Positions 26,931 to 35,829 of a stretch of DNA of 43,599 bases are shown in pieces; the stretch's first letter is position 1, and each line of letters opens with the position of its first letter. Both the position numbers and the translations under genes were made by a program. Source of the stretch: Dyella silvatica (GTDB lineage: Bacteria > Pseudomonadota > Gammaproteobacteria > Xanthomonadales > Rhodanobacteraceae); assembly GCF_026283955.1 (NCBI RefSeq), contig NZ_JAPDPE010000029.1, positions 1-43,599 on the forward strand. Reading direction: 5' to 3'. Below the pieces are notes generated by a model. It saw nothing but the letters and a program-made list of their open reading frames with translations. It made no database searches and had not been told where the DNA came from.

Positions 26931-28397
26931 ATGCGCTTGATCGCCTGGGCACGACATACATCGAATACCACAGCCGAAACCGGCCTCCTGCTTCGTGCAT
27001 TGCAGGAGGCCGTAGTCACCATGCTTGCAGCCATTGCCACCATGCTATGTGCGCTGGCGATTGATCCGGAGCCGGGTCCGGCGGTGTTGGCGGTGGTGCT
27101 GTGCATTTCGCTTTCGCGCAGTCAATTGGATCGTAGTCGCCGCGGCAGGATCGAGGCGGCGCTGGTGCTTCCCGCGGTCGGTCTTATTGCCGTGGGTGTC
27201 GGCCTGCTATTGCGATTCACCCCATGGATCGGCGCCGCGGTTTTTACCGCAGGCATGTTCGTTTCGATCTGGTTGCGTCGGTTCGGCCCCATGGCCGGTC
27301 GTGCTGGTTCGCTTATCGCGCTGCCATTCGTCGCGTTACTCAGCACGCCGTATATCCCAACCACCCGAGTCACGCCGATTCCGGCGTTCTTGATGCCTGT
27401 GCTGGTCGCGTTACTGGCCCTGTTATGGGTGGGCGTATTGCACGCACTGGGTCGCCGCATGTGCTTGCTGCCCCCGGCAAAGACGATGGAGCGGCCATTG
27501 CCTGTACCTGCACCTGCCAGTTCGCTACGACCGGTTGCTTCTACCCGCATGGCCATCCAGATGGCGATGGCGCTCGCGCTGTCGTTTGTGATCGGCTATG
27601 TGTTTTTCCCCGAGCGCTGGTCGTGGGTCGTACTCACGGCTTTTATCGTCAACAGCGGCAATCGCGGCCGATTGGACGTCGTCTACAAAAGCTTGCTGCG
27701 CGTATTGGGTGCGGCGGCCGGAACGCTTGTCGCCTTGTCCATCGGCATGCATCTGGGATCTCACCGGGAAGGTACTGCCGCTCTGATTCTCGTGGTGCTT
27801 TTTCTCGGTCTATGGCTGCGTCCGCTGAGCTACGCGTGGTGGGCATTGTTCGTCACCATCGCACTTGCACTGTTGCAAGGCCTTGCTGGCTCGCCAAACC
27901 TGAACTTGCTGTGGCCACGCCTGGAAGAAATCGTCATTGGCGCGCTCATCGGCATTGTCTGCGCCTGGTTCGTACTCCCTGTACGTTCCAGCGCCGTACT
28001 GCGACGGCGTTTGGCAGATGCATTGGCAACCCTCTCTGAAGCGCTCGACCCCGCCAATCCCGGGCGGTCCTCCCAGCATTTTGTGGCCGCCCTCGACGAT
28101 GTAGAGCAACTGCGCCCGGCATTTCATGCAAGCCGTTTCGTCACGCGCCGCTTTCGGGTCAGTCACCCTGCGGACTGGGTGGATACACTGATCGCCTGCA
28201 AGCATTCTGCTACGGCTTTGATCGATAGAGGTGAGACGCCTGGCGGTATACGCCGCGCGGTCGGGGCCGCTCGCCAATCGATACGCGAGCCCGAGGAAAT
28301 CTTGCCCGCACTGCAAGGTCTACATCGTGTGCTGCATGGACAACCATACGACAAGCAACCCATTCGCTCTTCGAGCGAAGCGGTTCATACGGGATAA
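26931..28397 (+). CDS. FUSC-family membrane protein
   Basis: 488 residues from the ATG at 26931; the frame is open upstream but without protein-like sequence. There are two blocks of tightly packed membrane helices: residues about 18-180 (AVVTMLAAIATMLCALAI, GLIAVGVGLLLRF, ALLALLWVGVLHAL) and 210-375. In the second block RMAIQMAMALALSFVIGY and FFPERWSWVVLTAFIV are typical FUSC/aromatic-acid-exporter-like motifs. A cytoplasmic helical tail follows. Relatives (AaeB, YccS) export aromatic acids or other small molecules. Its partner periplasmic adaptor is not next door. It is convergent with a TetR gene, with a 23-bp gap. Confidence 0.75.
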   Translation: MRLIAWARHTSNTTAETGLLLRALQEAVVTMLAAIATMLCALAIDPEPGPAVLAVVLCISLSRSQLDRSRRGRIEAALVLPAVGLIAVGVGLLLRFTPWIGAAVFTAGMFVSIWLRRFGPMAGRAGSLIALPFVALLSTPYIPTTRVTPIPAFLMPVLVALLALLWVGVLHALGRRMCLLPPAKTMERPLPVPAPASSLRPVASTRMAIQMAMALALSFVIGYVFFPERWSWVVLTAFIVNSGNRGRLDVVYKSLLRVLGAAAGTLVALSIGMHLGSHREGTAALILVVLFLGLWLRPLSYAWWALFVTIALALLQGLAGSPNLNLLWPRLEEIVIGALIGIVCAWFVLPVRSSAVLRRRLADALATLSEALDPANPGRSSQHFVAALDDVEQLRPAFHASRFVTRRFRVSHPADWVDTLIACKHSATALIDRGETPGGIRRAVGAARQSIREPEEILPALQGLHRVLHGQPYDKQPIRSSSEAVHTG

Positions 28398-28420
28398 GCA
28401 AACAGGCTGCCGCCGACTAT

Positions 28421-29029
28421 TCAGACGTGCAGCAGCGCCTGCAACCCCGCCAGCTGATACCGCCAGTAGGCCGCGAACGCCTGGCGTACCGAGTCGCCAT
28501 CGTTGGCTTCTTGCAGGATGGAAACGATCATGTCGGCGGTGCCGACGAAGATCTGCACCAGCACGGTATGCGGAACCACCTCGTCCGGCTGGGCGTGATG
28601 CTTGTGCAGATACGCACTGGCCAGCCGGGTCAGTTCGCGCACCACCAGCGGACGCACATGCGCCAGCGGCGATGCTTCAGCACCGGACAGAAGAATCAGT
28701 GTGGGAATACGGTGCTCGATGAAGAAATCCAGCAGCGCATCCGCCGTGCCAGAGCGGCCGGCCGTCATCGTGCCCCAGTCACTGACCGCACCCAGTTCAC
28801 GCACGCGTGCGCGTAGCCGGCATAGCAGCTGCGCCGCCAGCGAGCGCGAAACAATCGCGTTGAACAGCGCATCTTTGTCGGCGTAATAACGATACAGATT
28901 GCCGGTGGCGATATCCGCAGCACCAGCGACATCTTGCAGGCGCGTGCCGCGATAGCCGTTGCGCGCGAAGGCCTCCGCCGCCGCAAGCAGAATGCTTTGA
29001 CGAACGCTCTCTTTAAGCCGCTGTGCCAT
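28421..29029 (-). CDS. TetR-family regulator cotranscribed with an amidase
   Basis: 202 residues. The N-terminal helix-turn-helix is standard: RQSILLAAAEAFARNGYRGT, RLQDVAGAADIATGNLYRYY and ADKDALFNAIV. The rest is a helical ligand domain. AAGGGCACC places the start at the ATG at 29029, inside the end of the amidase frame (17-bp overlap). The regulator thus sits second in the operon, and its level follows that of the amidase. The imperfect palindrome at 30498-30512 upstream of the amidase could be its operator. The ligand is unknown. Confidence 0.85.
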   Translation of the reverse strand: MAQRLKESVRQSILLAAAEAFARNGYRGTRLQDVAGAADIATGNLYRYYADKDALFNAIVSRSLAAQLLCRLRARVRELGAVSDWGTMTAGRSGTADALLDFFIEHRIPTLILLSGAEASPLAHVRPLVVRELTRLASAYLHKHHAQPDEVVPHTVLVQIFVGTADMIVSILQEANDGDSVRQAFAAYWRYQLAGLQALLHV

Positions 29030-30482
29030 CGGTGCCCTTTAGCCGCCCTGGTGTACGTTGTCGCCATGGTGCCGCTTCTTCCAGCTGATAGGCCAAGCCA
29101 AGCAAGATGGCTTCGTGCCCGGGCTTCGCTGCGAAGTGCATGCCGATGGGCAAACCAGCGAATGATTCGTGCAGCGGCACCGACATGGCACACCAGCCGG
29201 CGATCGAGGCGATGGCGGTGTAGCCGGCTAGCCGCTCAGTGAAGGCAATGACCTCGGCGGCCGGCTTGGTCGGCCCAATGTGCCCCAGCGGAAACGCAGT
29301 AAACGGCACCGTCGGGCACAGCAAAACGTCATAGGCCTGCATGCCCTGGTTTGCCGCCATCTGCGCCGCAGATAGCTCGGCCATGGCCACCCCCATCCCG
29401 GCTATCGGATCGGCCCCGGCTCGCTGCACAAGCTCACGCGTAAAGGGTTCGAACCGCTGCTGATCGAACCCAGCACCGAAAGCTTGCTGCAACTGGCCGA
29501 ACAGGCCTGCCGTCATAGTGCCGGCAAGATCGAAGAATGCTGCACTCGTCGCCGCCGCTTGATAGGGCGGGCCACCGCACTCGATCAGCTCATGGCCCAA
29601 TGACGCACACAGCTGCACCGTGCGCTCCAGCGCAGCGGCAACATCGGGTTCGGGCTCGTGGCCGAATCCGTTGGCGCGATACCAGCCAATGCGCAGGCGC
29701 CGGCGTAGTGGCTCGGCGACATAACCCACCGGCCTGGCTTCGCCGTCGCGCAGCTCGGTCACCGCCAGCCAGGCTGCGCTATCGCGCACCGTACGAGAAA
29801 CGCAGTGATCGCTGACTAGGCGACCGAAAGGACTATCCGCCATGGGCCCGGTCGAGCGGTGTCGGCCGCGACCGGGTTTGAATCCGAACAAGCCACACAA
29901 AGAAGCCGGGCCGCGAATCGAGCCACCGCCATCGGATGCATGTGCCACCGCGACCAGACCTGAGGCGACTGCCGCCACCGCGCCACCGGATGAGCCACCC
30001 GCCGAGCGGGTCAGATCCCAGGGATTACGCGTCGCTCCACAGGCCAGGGTTTCGGTCGTACCCAGCAGGCCAAGCTCGGACGAGGTGCTTTTGCCCAGCA
30101 CGATCAGGCCGGCCTCATCCAGCGCATCGGTGTAGTCACTGCCTGCCTGGGCGCGCTGGCCGACGAATGCCCGCGAGCCGCATTCGAACGGCAAGCCCGG
30201 ATACGCCAGCAGGTCTTTCAACAGCGTCGGCACGCCAGCAAGCAGACCCGTCGACGCCACACGACATGCCCGCTCGCGCGCCCGTTCGAAATCAACCGAG
30301 GCCAGCGCATTGACCAACGGACCGACTCGCTCGATCCGCTTGATGGCCGCGTCCACCAGCTCAGTTGACGAGACACGACCGGCGCGTGCCCATTCGGCCT
30401 GCGCCACGGCATCCAGGCCGCTGAACTCATCCTCGATCCATGCCGACCTATCATAAGCATCTGTTTCAGAAGTCTTTTTCAT
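29013..30482 (-). CDS. Amidase-signature family hydrolase
   Basis: 489 residues, usual for the family. The Ser-cisSer-Lys triad can be placed: Lys89 (PTLLKDLL), Ser165 in GGSSGG (162-167) and the nucleophile Ser188 in DGGGSIRGPASLCG. There is no signal peptide. Family members hydrolyse amides, nitrile-derived amides or aryl-acyl amides, and the GatA subunit is related; the absence of gatB/gatC nearby and the coupled TetR gene argue for a catabolic or detoxifying amidase. The native substrate cannot be inferred. The upstream region is AT-rich and contains a TetR-like palindrome. Confidence 0.85.
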   Translation of the reverse strand: MKKTSETDAYDRSAWIEDEFSGLDAVAQAEWARAGRVSSTELVDAAIKRIERVGPLVNALASVDFERARERACRVASTGLLAGVPTLLKDLLAYPGLPFECGSRAFVGQRAQAGSDYTDALDEAGLIVLGKSTSSELGLLGTTETLACGATRNPWDLTRSAGGSSGGAVAAVASGLVAVAHASDGGGSIRGPASLCGLFGFKPGRGRHRSTGPMADSPFGRLVSDHCVSRTVRDSAAWLAVTELRDGEARPVGYVAEPLRRRLRIGWYRANGFGHEPEPDVAAALERTVQLCASLGHELIECGGPPYQAAATSAAFFDLAGTMTAGLFGQLQQAFGAGFDQQRFEPFTRELVQRAGADPIAGMGVAMAELSAAQMAANQGMQAYDVLLCPTVPFTAFPLGHIGPTKPAAEVIAFTERLAGYTAIASIAGWCAMSVPLHESFAGLPIGMHFAAKPGHEAILLGLAYQLEEAAPWRQRTPGRLKGTDGTAA

Positions 30483-30899
30483 CTTAGGATCAAATAATGA
30501 ATTTAATATTCACTATATTAGACAAAAAAGACAGGCGCTGCAAACCCCCATGGCGAAGCCATGCATGCGCTTGATCAGCCTCACTGACAATCGCAGGCAA
30601 ACGCAGGTACTGCAGCCTGTTCAAGCGCCGAATCCTGGACTCAGGCATTCGCCCGCACGTCATTCGCGAACAAGACGCTCGCTCTCGTTGCGGTAGGTGA
30701 GATGGAGAATGCGTATCGGATGGAGAATCCCATGACCTGGCACGACACCACGAGCTTCAAGTCGATTAGACGGCCATTGGCCTTTCGATACGAAGTCCTG
30801 ATATCGATGGACGCTATCGATCCGGCGAGACGCACAAACATCATCAGCTTGGGCGCGCGCTGATCTCTGCAGCAGCTGACTCTTGCGGAGAATAATCTC
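30483..30899. other. 417-bp intergenic stretch upstream of the amidase
   Basis: No supported gene. The AT-rich first 50 bp are the amidase promoter/operator zone. The minus-strand frame 30641-31036 overlaps the end of the following gene, is Arg/Ser-rich and has no ribosome-binding site, so it is not called. No tRNA or repeat was seen. Confidence 0.4.
30498..30512. promoter_or_regulatory. Small palindrome in the amidase promoter
   Basis: TGAAT (30498-30502) and ATTCA (30508-30512) are inverse copies around TTAAT, 16 bp upstream of the amidase start. A TATAGT -10-like sequence on the minus strand lies immediately beside it. A TetR-like site is plausible; arms of only 5 bp leave it weak. Confidence 0.35.
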
Positions 30900-31754
30900 C
30901 TACGATGATGAAGACTCTGCTGGCGCTGCTTTAAGTTGCAACGCACGGCCTGGTCGCAATTCGATACTTGGCACCGGCGCCGACTTGAACTCGAAGTTCG
31001 TCGTAAACCACTGCGTCGCCTCGTCTGAGATGTCAATCCCGTTAATATAGGGACTCTCGTACCGGATGATATCGATGTGGTAGTCCGCTAGTTTCTTTCC
31101 AGTAGAAATATCGATAGCGCTGATGACCATCGCTTTATCGTCTCGATCGAACACTATCGCGACATCATTTTTAATCAGCAAAAGATAGACGGCATGGCCG
31201 ATATTATGTACTTCATAAGGCTTCTTGCGTACCAGCAGCATGTCGCCCTTATCGTTGTACAGCCTGACCCAATCTTCTGTCCCAGCATCATAAAAGCCTA
31301 AATCACCGCCATTCTTGCCGACGTCCATCGGCTCAAGCTGAAGCTTGCCATTCTTCTGATAGAAACGGGTTATCCGGCAATCGCTCTCCATGGCTGTGTC
31401 GTAGCACGTTCGCAGCAGGAACATTTTTTCGTCCAGCACGACAACGCCCCTGACCGTGTACTGGGAATAGGCCGATGATTCATTGGCGGCCCTGCCATAA
31501 ATCATTTCGCTGTAGTCGTTTTCCTGCAGTTTTCTGCCATGAACATAAACATCGACAACCTCATAAGTGCTTACCGAGCCATTCGGATCAAACAGACTTA
31601 TTCTTTCGTGCTCGCTCTTGATCACCTTGAGCCCAGGGCTATCGATAAGAACAACCTGATTCATTTTTTGATAGGCAAGCCATAACACGATCATCAAAAC
31701 AATAATCAGCAGACACCAAAGCCTCTTTGATAATTTTCTGGTTTTTATATTCAT
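30900..31754 (-). CDS. Membrane-anchored protein of unknown function
   Basis: 284 residues. One N-terminal helix (LWCLLIIVLMIVLWLAY) anchors a roughly 250-residue extracytoplasmic part rich in strands: VVLIDSPGLKVIKSEHERIS, YTVRGVVVLDEKMFLLRTCY and AVYLLLIKNDVAIVFDRDDK. The Cys pair (CYDTAMESDC) may form a disulfide. The pattern is reminiscent of beta-propeller-like sensors, but no family was recognised. The codons are clearly more AT-rich than those of the neighbours, so the gene may be a recent acquisition. The ribosome-binding site is weak. Confidence 0.6.
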   Translation of the reverse strand: MNIKTRKLSKRLWCLLIIVLMIVLWLAYQKMNQVVLIDSPGLKVIKSEHERISLFDPNGSVSTYEVVDVYVHGRKLQENDYSEMIYGRAANESSAYSQYTVRGVVVLDEKMFLLRTCYDTAMESDCRITRFYQKNGKLQLEPMDVGKNGGDLGFYDAGTEDWVRLYNDKGDMLLVRKKPYEVHNIGHAVYLLLIKNDVAIVFDRDDKAMVISAIDISTGKKLADYHIDIIRYESPYINGIDISDEATQWFTTNFEFKSAPVPSIELRPGRALQLKAAPAESSSS

Positions 31755-32003
31755 CGCTTGACGAGCTTATGAGTTGCAGCCACAAGAATTCATCCCCAAG
31801 GAAAATGCAGGCTCGAACAATGGCAGCCTTTCATGTTGCGCGCCACTCGCATGCGCCTGGCCCTGACAATCCAATATGCAGTCTCATGAATGCCTCATCA
31901 CAAAAACGCTCATGTAACATGAAATAGATGGGCTCATCCTTCCCCACCACCTGCCTCGCATCTACACTCCGTCAAGCAAGACCCAAGGACCATGGAGAGG
32001 GCA

Positions 32004-32531
32004 ATGAGCAAGGCAAGCGTAGGAAAGATGGTATGGATCGCTTTTTTATTGATGGCAGCCACGGACGAATGCCTGAGTCAGACGACAGCTCCTGTTGCTG
32101 GGTCGAATCTTTTCGTTGCGTGGTTCACCAAGTACTGGTATCTGATTGTCCCCTTGGCTGTCATCCTGCTGGTGACGTACGTGATGATCGCGCTGGGCAT
32201 GCGCTTTGCCGCCCGCGTGATGCATATGCAGAGTGTGGTCAACCACCGCGTGATGGGTACGGATCTCGCCGAGCGAGTGCTTCGTACGGGCCAGCCGGCC
32301 GTAGCGACGGTGCTCGAGAGCTATGACACAGGCATGCGGGTCGCGCGCATCTATATCCTCGTACGGCTCAAGTTCCAGGTACAGCCTGAGGACGGATTAG
32401 CTACCTACGAGGCTGAACTGGTCGCCCCGATCAGCCCGGTAAAGCTCGCCGACTTCGCACCGGGGCGCTCCGTGAAGCTGCGCTTCGACCCGCTCTCGCA
32501 CGAGATCGCCATCGACCAGCCGATGCGCTGA
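32004..32531 (+). CDS. Small membrane protein with a C-terminal soluble domain
   Basis: 175 residues from the ATG at 32004, chosen because GGAGAGGGC lies directly upstream of it; an ATG at 31992 is inside that region. A signal-like helix (VWIAFLLMAATDECLS) is followed by a second, strong helix (YWYLIVPLAVILLVTYVMIA). The C-terminal 110 residues (RTGQPAVATVLESYDTGMRV, AELVAPISPVKLADFAPGRS, VKLRFDPLSHEIAID) have the appearance of a small beta-barrel or SH3-like domain as in DUF3592-type proteins. The function is unknown. It is convergent with the bestrophin frame. Confidence 0.6.
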   Translation: MSKASVGKMVWIAFLLMAATDECLSQTTAPVAGSNLFVAWFTKYWYLIVPLAVILLVTYVMIALGMRFAARVMHMQSVVNHRVMGTDLAERVLRTGQPAVATVLESYDTGMRVARIYILVRLKFQVQPEDGLATYEAELVAPISPVKLADFAPGRSVKLRFDPLSHEIAIDQPMR

Positions 32532-32621
32532 AGCGGATGCGCGGCCCCGATGAAGACCATCAAGCCTTTTCGCCTGAGCATCCTCACGCGGCCCTGCCGA
32601 CGGCAGCGGCAAGACCCCTTT

Positions 32622-33477
32622 CTACCAAAGCACCCCATCTTCCACCGGTGCGGGCTTCAGGCCATGGGCCTCGCCCAGGCCGTCGCGCAAATCGATTTCG
32701 ATGTTGCGGGTGATCGTGGTCAACGGCACATCGTTTTCTGTGTTCTCGAAAGGGTTTTGCATGTCGTTGCCGATCTGCAGTAGGGCGAGAAACAGAAAGC
32801 CGACTGCGGTGGAGCCCAGGGGGGTGTAGAGCTGCAACGACTCCACCATGCCCAGGGGCAGCAAAATGCAGAAGGCGTGAGTGAACAGGGTAGGGTAGGT
32901 TGCGTACTGCTGCGGCAGCGGCGTGTTCTTGATGCGCTCCATGCCACCCTGCGCATTCGAAAGCTCGCATGCTGTCCAGACCGGCTTGCTCCGCAAGTAT
33001 CTGGCCGGTGCGGTCGAGGATGGCGTTGGGCACATTGGCCACGTGATGAACGCGCTCCCACTCGTCCGCAGGCAATCGGGGCTGCAACTCATCCCATGGC
33101 GCCTGACGGCGCAGGTGCAGGCGCAAGGCGTGAACGTAGGCGACGTGACGCAGTATCAGCTCGGTGCGCAAAGCCTCGCTACCGAGCGGCAGCAGCGTCT
33201 TTACTTCGCGGGCAAAACTACGCGAGTAATTGACCGTCGCGCCCCACAAGGTACGTGCCTCCCACCAACGCGCATACGCGGTGGTATTGCGAAACGAGAG
33301 GTAGACCGCCACGGCGGAGCCGAGCAAGGTCAGCGGCAACGCAGGAAGCTCGACCCAGTAATGAGCAAAGATCAAATAGGCGGCGGTTATCGCCACATCC
33401 CAGGCGAATAGCCAGGCCAACGGTTTGCCCACGTAGTGCAAGATGTGGCCAAGATGCGCTCGCCCCGGCAGGATCAT
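32622..33477 (-). pseudogene. Bestrophin-family channel, frameshifted
   Basis: Two overlapping frames together give a bestrophin (UPF0187) of about 285 residues. The first, from the ATG at 33477, has two N-terminal helices and the conserved SFRNTTAYARWWEARTLWGA. It leaves register near residue 172 (about 32955-32970). The second supplies the family C-terminal part: AQGGMERIKNTPLPQQY, LLPLGMVESLQLYTPLG and QNPFENTENDVPL. Bestrophins are pentameric anion/bicarbonate (some bacterial ones cation) channels. The ATG overlaps the carbonic anhydrase stop as ATGA. The break could be a real mutation, possibly with a small deletion, or a sequencing error. Confidence 0.8.
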
Positions 33478-34172
33478 GGCACCGCCTCACCCTGCAGGCG
33501 GGCGATCGCCTCGGGCAGCGATTGCAAGCTGCCGCTGCCTTCATCGAACACCGACACCTGGCCGTGCTCGATGTCATAGATCCAGCCCTGCAAGGCCACC
33601 CGCCCCTCGGCGATACCAGCGGCCACGGCGGGGTGGGTACGCAGATGCATCAGCTGCAAGCGTACGTTCTCTTCGATCAAGGCTTGCAGCGCCTGCGGCC
33701 CCTCCAGCTTGCGCGCAAACACCGTGCTGCGGGCAGCTTCCGCGTTGCGCAGCCAGGCCTCCACCGTGGGCATGCCACTGGTGCTGAGCGGGTTCAGCAG
33801 GCCCTTCATGGCACCGCAATCGCTATGCCCGCAGATGACGATTTGCCGCACACCCAGCACCATCACCGCGTACTCGATCACCGCCGATACGCCACCGAGC
33901 ATCTCACCATAGGCAGGCACGATATTGCCGATGTTGCGGCAGACGAACAGCTCTCCCGGCTGAGTCTGGGTGATCATTTCCGGCACGACGCGCGAGTCGG
34001 CGCAGGCAATGAACAACGTATGCGGCGACTGACTCTGCGCCAGCCCCTTGAACAGCGCCGCGCTTTCGGGGAACACCTTGTGGCTGAATTCATCGACGCC
34101 TTGCAATAGCTGCAATAAGCCGATGGCTGCGTTCACAGCGTCATGATTATTCGAGGGCGCATCGTTCGACAT
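33474..34172 (-). CDS. Beta-class carbonic anhydrase
   Basis: 232 residues from the ATG at 34172, preceded by GGATCTGG; an ATG at 34205 would add eleven residues. The zinc ligands are in place: CADSR (Cys57, with Asp59-Arg61 dyad) and GHSDCG (His116, Cys119), and the GVSAVIEYAV and GWIYDIEHG blocks follow the CynT/Can family. The enzyme interconverts CO2 and bicarbonate in the cytoplasm. It is translationally coupled to a bestrophin channel frame by a 4-bp overlap. A 20-bp perfect palindrome lies upstream. Confidence 0.93.
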   Translation of the reverse strand: MSNDAPSNNHDAVNAAIGLLQLLQGVDEFSHKVFPESAALFKGLAQSQSPHTLFIACADSRVVPEMITQTQPGELFVCRNIGNIVPAYGEMLGGVSAVIEYAVMVLGVRQIVICGHSDCGAMKGLLNPLSTSGMPTVEAWLRNAEAARSTVFARKLEGPQALQALIEENVRLQLMHLRTHPAVAAGIAEGRVALQGWIYDIEHGQVSVFDEGSGSLQSLPEAIARLQGEAVP

Positions 34173-34241
34173 GGCCAGATCCAGCAAGAGGGAGGATTGC
34201 CGCATGGATGATATCGCGTTGCCGCGAACACCGGTTGGACA

Positions 34242-34261
34242 GGCTATGAGATGTCATAGCC
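34242..34261. promoter_or_regulatory. Perfect palindrome upstream of the carbonic anhydrase
   Basis: GGCTATGA (34242-34249) and TCATAGCC (34254-34261) are exact inverse copies separated by GATG, 70 bp before the anhydrase start. No T tract follows, so an operator is more likely than a terminator. The binding protein is unknown. Confidence 0.5.
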
Positions 34262-34334
34262 CCGACGATGACATGGCAATGTGAATGCACCGGCCCGTCG
34301 GCCGCCCCTTGCAGACACTAGCTTATGGCCGCCC

Positions 34335-35444
34335 TCATGGCTTGTGCGCACGGGTCTCCTGCGGCGGGTGTGTCAGCGGAAGCACATCCTCGACCAGGTG
34401 CACGAATACCTTGCCGGACTCTTCTTCGAACAGCATATGTGCCGAATCATCAAACCAGACCAGTTGTTTGCTCGGGGCATCCAAGGTCTTGAACCACTCG
34501 CCAAGCAGGCTCGCCGAGGTGTTCAAATCATGCCGCCCCTGCATCAAGACCACCGGGCAATCGAAATGCGTCGAATGCGCAAAGCTCACCTTGCTGAGCG
34601 GCTCCCATAGCGCCCCCAGGCTGAAGTCCATGCCTTGCAGACGTGCCTTCAAATCGGCGGCTGAATAGTCCGGACTCAACTGCGCAACGTCACCATCATG
34701 GCCTTCCTGCGCATGCCAGGTATAGCCGTTGTAATAAGTCAGCCAGTGTCGCTCTTTTTCCAGGTTCGCCAGCGTACGCTTGGGGCTGGCGGGGTCAGGA
34801 AAGGGTGCGATGGATTCCAGCTCGGCGACGGCTTGTTGATTGCCATCGTCGCGCGCCGCCTGCAGCGTGGCCGCATAACCCATGGCTTCGCTGCGCGGCA
34901 TGTCCACGACCTGGCCCATGCCTACATAGGCGTAGAACCAGTCAGGGTGGCGCTGCGCCAGCTTTACTCCAAGCACGGTTCCCCAGGAGTGACCGACCAG
35001 CACGATTTTCTGCCGGCCATAGGTTTTGCGCAGATAACTCACCAGCTCTTCCGCATCGTCGACCATGCGCTCAATCGTCATGCCGGGGCGGATACGCTCG
35101 GCGTCGTTCAGCGCATAGGTCTTGCCCGCCCCACGCTGATCCCATTGCACGACATTGAAATACTCCTCCCACTGGACCTGGTAGTAGTACCGCGTAGGCA
35201 GTGAGGTAAAACCCGGGCCACCATGCAGAAACAACAAGATCGGCGCATCACGGTGACGTCCACGAACGGTTACCCACTGATCGATGCCGCCGATACGCAG
35301 TTTTTGTTGCTGATCCAGGCCATCCGTGGTCACGATGCGCTGCGCGGTACGAAACACAGCGGCAGCATCAGGGGTGGGCGTGTCGGCATGCGCCATCGCT
35401 ACACACAGCAGGCAAAGCACCAGCCATAGGCTTGAACGTCTCAC
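34335..35444 (-). CDS. Secreted alpha/beta hydrolase (S33 prolyl-aminopeptidase-like)
   Basis: 369 residues from the GTG at 35444, which has AGGGG seven bases upstream and gives a clean signal peptide (RRSSLWLVLCLLCVAMAHA); a TTG at 35474 would extend it poorly. The oxyanion motif HGGPG is at 74-78, the nucleophile elbow GHSWG holds Ser153, and Asp306 (GRHDLNTS) and His336 (DDSAHM) complete the triad. A lid region around 180-280 is rich in aromatics. It is predicted to be a periplasmic or secreted peptidase or esterase; the substrate is not defined. The gene is on the same strand as carbonic anhydrase, 160 bp upstream. Confidence 0.85.
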   Translation of the reverse strand: MRRSSLWLVLCLLCVAMAHADTPTPDAAAVFRTAQRIVTTDGLDQQQKLRIGGIDQWVTVRGRHRDAPILLFLHGGPGFTSLPTRYYYQVQWEEYFNVVQWDQRGAGKTYALNDAERIRPGMTIERMVDDAEELVSYLRKTYGRQKIVLVGHSWGTVLGVKLAQRHPDWFYAYVGMGQVVDMPRSEAMGYAATLQAARDDGNQQAVAELESIAPFPDPASPKRTLANLEKERHWLTYYNGYTWHAQEGHDGDVAQLSPDYSAADLKARLQGMDFSLGALWEPLSKVSFAHSTHFDCPVVLMQGRHDLNTSASLLGEWFKTLDAPSKQLVWFDDSAHMLFEEESGKVFVHLVEDVLPLTHPPQETRAHKP

Positions 35445-35829
35445 GGATAAACCCCTGTTCGAATGGATCGTCAAGGCTGGATAGGCCGGCCTCGCCGATG
35501 GAGCCGGGCCGTCACCGCCCTGTGTCTAATTCAGCCGCGATACTGGCCCGGCGAATGCTGCGCACAAGCATGAATATCCACTCCCAGAAGAACCACAGCC
35601 AGAAGTCACCCACACCACCACGCTGCCATCATCAGCGTCCGGCCATGGCAGGGCTCATGCATTCGAAACATGAACTTTAGCTACGGGCTACCCGGCTTGA
35701 ATCGAAAGCGACATCCTCCGTGTAGTCACCGGGCGCGTCACCCCGGCACTGAACTTGAAGGCTGTGGCACAGTCCCTCCACTCAGCACAAACTGCTCACC
35801 TCAACCCTGCGGCATATAAGGATGGCTAT
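35445..35829. other. 385-bp divergent intergenic region
   Basis: It lies between the divergent hydrolase and NTF2-like genes and presumably holds both promoters. No gene, RNA or convincing palindrome was seen; the frame open at 35755 ahead of the NTF2-like start lacks a signal peptide and is not used. Confidence 0.4.

Noticed and set aside
30641-31036. 131-codon minus-strand frame upstream of the amidase region
   Set aside because: It overlaps the end of the anchored-protein gene in another frame, is Arg/Ser-rich at the N-terminus and has no ribosome-binding site.
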